Source: Clostridiaceae bacterium
Lineage (GTDB): Bacteria; Bacillota; Clostridia; DSM-8532
Assembly (NCBI GenBank): GCA_012520615.1
Contig: JAAYNX010000219.1
Location: 1-34,391, forward strand
Reading direction: 5' to 3'
DNA length: 34,391 nucleotides
This document shows positions 28,905 through 34,391 of this stretch, one piece after another. Within the stretch, counting starts at the first letter, position 1; the number at the start of each line of letters is the position of its first letter. The notes below the pieces were generated by a model. It ran no database searches. It was given only the letters and a program-made list of their open reading frames with translations, and had not been told where the DNA came from. A program made the position numbers and the translations under genes.

Positions 28905-29705
28905 TTATTCGTCTCCAACTATTTCTTCTGAATCCGGGTCTTCGTCGGCAGTTTCTACAGGAACTTTATCAATATCAGTGTTTTCATTACCTGCATCTGC
29001 ATCTATTGCAGCTGAACCCATTTCACCCTGTTTTGATTCAATGATAGCATCTGCAATTTTTCCGCTGATAAGTTTTACTGCTCTGATGGCGTCATCATTT
29101 CCGGGAATTACATAGTCTACTTCATCAGGATCACAGTTAGTATCAACAATAGCTACAATAGGAATACCCAAGATTCTTGCTTCCAGTATAGCATTTCTTT
29201 CCTTCTTAGGATCTACAATAAATAATGCTACCGGAAGTTTTTTCATTCCAACGATACCACCAAGATTCTTCTCCAATTTTTCCATTTCAAGATTCAATCT
29301 ACTTACTTCTTTCTTGGGAAGAACTTCAAAAATACCGTCAGATTCCATCTTTTTAAGTTCCAGAAGACGATCAATGCTCTTACGGATGGTTTTAAAGTTG
29401 GTAAGCATACCACCAAGCCATCTGTTGTTTACATAGTATTGCCCACAACGTTCAGCCTCTTCTTTAATTGCATCTTGTGCTTGCTTTTTTGTACCGACGA
29501 AAAGAATGTTTCCGCCATCCATTACAAGGTCTCTGATGAAAAAATATGCTTCATCAATTTTCTTTACTGTTTTTTGAAGATCAATGATATAAATACCATT
29601 TCTTTCTGTGAAGATGTATTCCGCCATTTTGGGGTTCCATCTTCTTGTCTGGTGCCCGAAGTGCACACCTGCTTCCAGCAGCTGTTTCATTGAAATTACT
29701 GACAT
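28905..29705 (-). CDS. rpsB: 30S ribosomal protein S2
   Basis: [46 protein letters not shown]; aaggagg RBS before ATG 29705 (track GTG 29774 is upstream). Confidence 0.97.
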   Translation of the reverse strand: MSVISMKQLLEAGVHFGHQTRRWNPKMAEYIFTERNGIYIIDLQKTVKKIDEAYFFIRDLVMDGGNILFVGTKKQAQDAIKEEAERCGQYYVNNRWLGGMLTNFKTIRKSIDRLLELKKMESDGIFEVLPKKEVSRLNLEMEKLEKNLGGIVGMKKLPVALFIVDPKKERNAILEARILGIPIVAIVDTNCDPDEVDYVIPGNDDAIRAVKLISGKIADAIIESKQGEMGSAAIDADAGNENTDIDKVPVETADEDPDSEEIVGDE

Positions 29706-29806
29706 AATAATGTCCTCCTTGTTTTTTCCTCCGCCATCTTCTTCTTTACATAGGACACAATAATTTTTGTGCACACCTCTGTAAATCTGATAGCGTGTGT
29801 ATTAAA

Positions 29807-29841
29807 AAAATACCCGTAATATTATATCATACGGGTATTTT
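29807..29841 (-). terminator. Terminator after comFB-like gene, upstream of rpsB
   Basis: AAAATACCCGTA...TACGGGTATTTT perfect 12-bp stem with T-run on the minus strand. Confidence 0.75.
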
Positions 29842-29859
29842 AATTGACAAGTACTAATT

Positions 29860-30135
29860 CTAATTATCTAAATCATGATTTGGATTTCGTTTAACAATAA
29901 TTGCAGCCTTAGTAATAGCTGAAATCACATCTACCTCAAATTGTGCCATAAGGTTGTTTATTTTGGAGTATATCTCGCCTTTTTGTGTGACTATGTATTG
30001 AGGAGGTAAATCATTCAGTGCTTTAGCGGCAATATCATACTTACATCTATCACAAGTGCACATATTTATATCTTTTAAAATGTCTTCCATAGCAGCAAAA
30101 ACAATCTCTTCCATATAGTTTTTCATTTGGTGCAT
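29860..30135 (-). CDS. ComFB-like (late competence development) small protein
   Basis: NYMEEIVFAAMEDILKDINMCTCDRCKYDIAAKALNDLPPQYIVTQKGEIYSKI, with the CxCxxC pattern and LPPxY I associate with ComFB family proteins; good RBS. Confidence 0.82.
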   Translation of the reverse strand: MHQMKNYMEEIVFAAMEDILKDINMCTCDRCKYDIAAKALNDLPPQYIVTQKGEIYSKINNLMAQFEVDVISAITKAAIIVKRNPNHDLDN

Positions 30136-30204
30136 AAAAAAGCCCTCCTGTATTGTTCTAAATAAATTCTAGCATATTATTTAATAAAAATATACAACAC
30201 TTTT

Positions 30205-30708
30205 CTACAATTTATTAATAAATTTTTTATTTTTTAAAAATGGTTTTTCAAAAACACGTTTAATTTTAATGAGGAAGGGTTCATTTAAATCAATCGGCTT
30301 AATAAGAATAGTGTAAATTCCCTGTAAATTCCCGCCCAACACATCTGTAAATAGCTGGTCGCCAAGGATAGCAACTTCCTTATTAGTAAGCCCCATTTTC
30401 TCGATTGCTTTTTTAAAGCCACTGCCCAAAGGCTTGTGTGCTTTATATATATAATCAATGTCTAAAGGTTCGCAAAAAAGCTCCACGCGCCTTTTGCCGC
30501 CGTTTGAAACTATAATCGCTTTGATTCCATGTTCTTTAAGAGATCTGATAAAGCTAATAACTTTCTCGTCAGCTTCTTTTATATGGGTTGCGACTAATGT
30601 ATTATCAACATCTAAAATAAGACCAGATATTCCTTTATTCTTAAGCATTTCAGGCGTTATATCATAAAATGAATTTACATAAGCATCAGGGGTTAAAAAC
30701 TTTTTCAT
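30205..30708 (-). CDS. YqeG-like HAD superfamily (subfamily IIIA) phosphatase
   Basis: LILDVDNTLVATH, IVSNGGKRRV, AHKPLGSGFKKAIEKM, VAILGDQLFTDVLGGN; ggaggatcaa before ATG 30708. Confidence 0.9.
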   Translation of the reverse strand: MKKFLTPDAYVNSFYDITPEMLKNKGISGLILDVDNTLVATHIKEADEKVISFIRSLKEHGIKAIIVSNGGKRRVELFCEPLDIDYIYKAHKPLGSGFKKAIEKMGLTNKEVAILGDQLFTDVLGGNLQGIYTILIKPIDLNEPFLIKIKRVFEKPFLKNKKFINKL

Positions 30709-30953
30709 TTGATCCTCCAGCATATGTTATCTTTAGCAGTATTGTTATTAGCATTAGCTTACACTAGATAAAAAAATCATGCAATAACATATAATAAAAT
30801 ACATGTTACACAAAATGAAAAACCTGCATGAAACTTTTTGCTGTGTTGTTAAATAAATCTTTCTAAGATACAAAATCAACCAATGTATTTATTGTTTCCC
30901 AAGTTAAAATGTGATATATTGTAAGCAAATATATGAATTGAGGAGGTCACTCA

Positions 30954-31907
30954 ATGAAAACATCTGCAATTATTGCTAAGACATTTCCATTTATGCTGAT
31001 TCGTTTACTTGCTTACTTAGTCTTTTTCATCGGTATTTGTATTTACACGGCAATAGTGGTGTGGATTCTCGGCGCTATTGAACCTGAGGGATTCTTTGCG
31101 TTTGTAAGCTTTGCTATATTTGGCGGCGGTGGCTGGGCTATCTATAGGTTTGTCAGAGATTACATAAACTATATGATAAAAGCAGCTCATGTAGCCGTTA
31201 TTGCTGATATGGCTATCAAAGGTGGTGTGCCCGAAGGCTTTAACATGTACAATTACGGTGTTTCAAAGGTTAAGAAATTCTTTGTAGCATCAAATGTACT
31301 TTTTGGTGTTGATAGGCTTGTAAGTGGAAGTGTTAGACAAATACAGCGTGTTTTCGGCGGTATTGGAGAATTCTTAAAATTCATACCCGGAGTAAAAGCC
31401 TTTACACAAATATTAAACATGTTTGTTGACATTATCTTAAATTATCTTGATGAATGCATTTTGGCATATATTTTCTTAAATGAAGGGCAAAATGTTTGGA
31501 AGAGCGCAGCAGATGGTGTAGTTTTATATGCGCAGAATTGGAAGACAATCCTTAAAACAGGCGGAAAGATTCTTGCATTCCTTATAGTGTTTTTCTTGGT
31601 ATCCTTCTTAATTTTTAATGGAATATTTGCAGGTATATTTAGTGGGATAGACGGTCTTGGCGGTATCGCTATGCCGATAGCATGGGTTCTTACAGTAGCA
31701 TTTGTATTAGTTTTAAAATGGGCAATTCTTGACTCAATTATTATGATTTATATGATGACCAATTACCTCAAGGTAGCTTACGGTGCTCAACCCAGTTATG
31801 ACCTATATGGTAAGCTGCAAGGCATGAGCAAGAAATTTAAAGAGCTTTTTGGAAAGGCCCAAGAAGCCCAGAATACAGCTTCTCCATCTGCCGGTGCTCC
31901 GGTATAA
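30954..31907 (+). CDS. Polytopic integral membrane protein of unassigned function
   Basis: 317-aa ORF with multiple hydrophobic segments, gaggaggt RBS 7 nt before ATG, own convergent terminator; soluble Ala/Ser/Gln-rich C-tail. Confidence 0.85.
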   Translation: MKTSAIIAKTFPFMLIRLLAYLVFFIGICIYTAIVVWILGAIEPEGFFAFVSFAIFGGGGWAIYRFVRDYINYMIKAAHVAVIADMAIKGGVPEGFNMYNYGVSKVKKFFVASNVLFGVDRLVSGSVRQIQRVFGGIGEFLKFIPGVKAFTQILNMFVDIILNYLDECILAYIFLNEGQNVWKSAADGVVLYAQNWKTILKTGGKILAFLIVFFLVSFLIFNGIFAGIFSGIDGLGGIAMPIAWVLTVAFVLVLKWAILDSIIMIYMMTNYLKVAYGAQPSYDLYGKLQGMSKKFKELFGKAQEAQNTASPSAGAPV

Positions 31908-31923
31908 TTCGGTAAAAATACAA

Positions 31924-31965
31924 AGGTGCTGTCTCAATGTGAAAACAAATTATGAGACAGCACCT
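31924..31965. terminator. Bidirectional terminator between convergent genes
   Basis: 13-bp perfect stem AGGTGCTGTCTCA / TGAGACAGCACCT. Confidence 0.75.
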
Positions 31966-31968
31966 CAT

Positions 31969-33996
31969 TTACGCCATCATTTCTTTAAAAATCTCATACT
32001 CCGTAACAGGTGCTTTACAAGAATGTTTTTCACATATAAATACTGCGGTTTTCCCTGCTGTATTCTTATATGATTCTATAAAAGGCGCTACCTCACTTAA
32101 GGTTTTATCATTTTCACTATATACCATAGAAACTGTATAAGGTCTAAATTTTCCATTGATGACTTCTATAAAATCATTTGCATTTTTCATGATATCAGTT
32201 GATATTATTATTTCTTGTCCTTTTGAAAGACTGAATAATAACGCCATTAGGCTATATGCATAACTGATTGGTTGAGCCATAATGCTATCAGAAAAAGTTC
32301 TAAGAATTTGATTAGCTTTTTCCTCAAACTCATATTGTCCTGTGAGCCGACTTAATCTCATAAAATTTAAGGCCGAGACAGAGTTGCCGGAAGGAATTGC
32401 ACCATCGTATACTTCTTTTGGCCTTGTAATCAATTTTTCACCGTCATTTCCGTAAAGAAAAAGTCCGCCGTTTTCTTCATCCCAAAACAGTGATAATAGC
32501 TCATTTGAAAAGGAAACAGCTCTTTTTAGAAAGTCCGCTTCATACGTTGTTTCATAAAGCTCAATCAATCCAAGTATGAAAAAGGCATAATCCTCTAGGT
32601 ATGCAGGAAAACTTGCTTCACCATCGCGATATCTTGAAAGTAATCTTCCATCCTCTCGTATAAGATTATCAATTATAAAATTAGTAGCTTTAATAGCCGC
32701 ATTAGTGAATTTATTTTCATGAAGTACCCTTCCTGCAATAGCCATAGCCGCTATCATAAGCCCATTCCATGAAGCCAGTATTTTATCGTCTTTAAGTGGA
32801 TGGATTCTCTTTTCTCTACATTCAAAAAGCTTTTTCCTTGATTCTGTCATCGTATTTAAATTCTCATAAGGCAAATTGTTATTAATCAAATTTGGAATGT
32901 TCTTTCCCTCAAAATTGCCTTTTGAGGTTATATTATAGAAAGAAGCGTATGCCCTTCCCTCTTCTTGCCCCAGATTCGTGTATATTTCTTCAAGATCCCA
33001 TAAATAAAACTTTCCTTCTACCCCTTCTGAATCAGCATCCTCAGCGCAATAAAAGCCGCCTTCAGGGGAGGTCATATCTCTTAATATATAGGTTAAAATA
33101 TCCCGGGCAATTGACCCGTATTTTTCTTTTTTAGTTGCTTGATAGGTTTCAAGATAAGTAATAGCTAATAGTGCATTATCATATAACATTTTTTCAAAAT
33201 GAGGAACTAGCCATTTATTATCAGTTGAATATCTAGAAAATCCAAATCCGATATGATCATATATACCGCCTCTGTACATTGCATCAAGGGTTTTTTCAAC
33301 CATTTGAAGTGCCTTAGGATTATCTGTGCGTTTCCAGTATCTTAATAAAAACATTAGGTTATGAGGCGTAGGAAATTTGGGAGAATGTCCGAACCCTCCA
33401 TATATAGAATCAAAATACTGTTCAAAATTATTAAATGCTACATCAAATATTTCTTCCGATATATCATTCATACTGGGAATTCGATCACGTGCTATAAACT
33501 CCGATATTTTTTCTCCGGATTCTAGAAGTAATCTCCTGTTATTTACCCATTCTTTAGAAACAGCTTTTAAAATGGTCATCAGCCCTTGCATACCCATGCG
33601 ATCATTCTTTGGAAAATATGTCCCTGCAAAGAATGGCTTTTGCTCAGGTGTCATAATTATTGTAAGAGGCCAACCACCGCTTCCGGTAAGGGCCTGACAA
33701 ACGTTCATATATATAGTATCAATATCAGGCCTTTCCTCCCTATCTACCTTTATTGATACAAAGTGTTTGTTTAGATAATCCGCAACTTCAAAATCCTCAA
33801 AACTTTCACGCTCCATGACATGGCACCAATGACAAGTGGAATATCCTATGGAAAGAAAGACAGGCTTATCCTCGACTTTTGCCTTTAAAAAGGCTTCTTC
33901 GCACCAAGAATACCAGTCCACAGGATTGTGAGCATGCTGCAATAAATAAGGAGATTTTTCATTAATTAATCTATTGGCTGCTTTATAATTTGTCAT
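31969..33996 (-). CDS. Thioredoxin-domain protein, YyaL/SSP411 (DUF255) family
   Basis: [85 protein letters not shown] aggagg supports ATG 33996. Confidence 0.94.
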   Translation of the reverse strand: MTNYKAANRLINEKSPYLLQHAHNPVDWYSWCEEAFLKAKVEDKPVFLSIGYSTCHWCHVMERESFEDFEVADYLNKHFVSIKVDREERPDIDTIYMNVCQALTGSGGWPLTIIMTPEQKPFFAGTYFPKNDRMGMQGLMTILKAVSKEWVNNRRLLLESGEKISEFIARDRIPSMNDISEEIFDVAFNNFEQYFDSIYGGFGHSPKFPTPHNLMFLLRYWKRTDNPKALQMVEKTLDAMYRGGIYDHIGFGFSRYSTDNKWLVPHFEKMLYDNALLAITYLETYQATKKEKYGSIARDILTYILRDMTSPEGGFYCAEDADSEGVEGKFYLWDLEEIYTNLGQEEGRAYASFYNITSKGNFEGKNIPNLINNNLPYENLNTMTESRKKLFECREKRIHPLKDDKILASWNGLMIAAMAIAGRVLHENKFTNAAIKATNFIIDNLIREDGRLLSRYRDGEASFPAYLEDYAFFILGLIELYETTYEADFLKRAVSFSNELLSLFWDEENGGLFLYGNDGEKLITRPKEVYDGAIPSGNSVSALNFMRLSRLTGQYEFEEKANQILRTFSDSIMAQPISYAYSLMALLFSLSKGQEIIISTDIMKNANDFIEVINGKFRPYTVSMVYSENDKTLSEVAPFIESYKNTAGKTAVFICEKHSCKAPVTEYEIFKEMMA

Positions 33997-34157
33997 TGGA
34001 CACAACCTCCTAATAATTCTATTTCATTTATATTTATTACTTACCAAGTACCACAGCACTATACGCTCCATACATATTTAAAATCGGGGTATCCTCTGTT
34101 TTTGTTAATCTAACCGTATAATTTAATAATTGCCAAGGTTGATGTTTTTTACATAGC

Positions 34158-34185
34158 CAAAAATATCCACCAGAAATGGTGGATA
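34158..34185 (-). terminator. Probable terminator after mazF-like gene
   Basis: Minus-strand ATCCACC-atttct-GGTGGAT followed by ATTTTTGG. Confidence 0.65.
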
Positions 34186-34257
34186 AAATTTGTATCAAAA
34201 GCTTATACCTAAATCAAGTTCAACATCATATTCTACTGTTTTTTGCTTTGTTTAAGA

Positions 34258-34391
34258 TTAATCATTAGAATCAAAATTCAAAAAAGTGTTTATTAATTGG
34301 AGACATCTGGTTGTTGTAGTGTCAGGCACATGATCCCGAATAACTAAACCTCTTGCTCTCCAATCAATACTTCTCACTTGGTCTGCTAAAA
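34258..34391 (-). CDS. MazF/PemK-family endoribonuclease toxin, C-terminal fragment (5' end outside window)
   Basis: Manual minus-strand translation: ADQVRSIDWRARGLVIRDHVPDTTTTRCLQLINTFLNFDSND*. The ADQVRSIDWRARG block matches the MazF C-terminal motif (E. coli MazF LADQVKSIAWRARG, from memory). Absent from the ORF track because it is truncated. Confidence 0.85.
   Translation of the reverse strand, partial: LADQVRSIDWRARGLVIRDHVPDTTTTRCLQLINTFLNFDSND

Noticed and set aside
29706-29774. N-terminal extension of S2 ([23 protein letters not shown]) from an upstream GTG, including a CxxC
   Set aside because: A strong aaggagg RBS precedes ATG 29705, and [18 protein letters not shown] is the normal S2 N-terminus; the extension is the 5' leader read as codons.
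30205-30230. AATTTATTAATAAATT plus T-rich run as terminator for the YqeG-like gene
   Set aside because: It overlaps the end of the coding sequence and is pure A/T, so it cannot be distinguished from composition.
33377-33697. 106-aa plus-strand ORF
   Set aside because: Antisense to the YyaL-like CDS; composition typical of a non-coding frame.
34034-34203. Short minus-strand open frame (LLIQILSTISGGYFWLCKKHQPWQLLNYTVRLTKTEDTPILNMYGAYSAVVLGK) downstream of the mazF fragment
   Set aside because: Looks mildly protein-like, but there is no ATG near the start, no clear RBS, and it runs through the terminator hairpin. Cannot be supported without homology data; possibly a remnant.

Overview
The window looks like AT-rich chromosome of a spore-forming Clostridia-type Firmicute. 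Most of it is ordinary core gene content. In order: the 3' end of a tRNA-Leu(CAG); a MacAB-like efflux operon; a long-chain acyl-CoA synthetase; pta-ackA; aspartate kinase; an aromatic amino acid operon (aroF, aroB, aroA, aroC, a chorismate mutase-shikimate dehydrogenase fusion, aroK); a D,D-carboxypeptidase; an aminotransferase; purB; a GntR/HutC regulator; two CotF-like coat genes divergent from spoIVA; an M18 aminopeptidase; a Xer-type recombinase; an SRAP protein; rpsB-tsf-pyrH-frr (minus strand); a ComFB-like protein; a YqeG-like HAD phosphatase; an unassigned membrane protein; a thioredoxin-domain YyaL-like protein; and, cut by the right edge and absent from the ORF track, the C-terminus of a MazF/PemK toxin. 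The items most worth a second look are (1) two canonical AT-hook motifs on the N-terminus of the M18 aminopeptidase, whose gene converges on a Xer-type recombinase gene; (2) a strongly structured probable 5' leader of pta that starts at a good sigmaA-like promoter; and (3) several long inverted repeats upstream of the acyl-CoA synthetase, purB and SRAP genes, some sharing an ATGTTAT/ATAACAT-like half-site. I found no CRISPR array, complete transposon, prophage or obvious multi-gene defence system. No database search was possible, so all family assignments rest on motif recognition.
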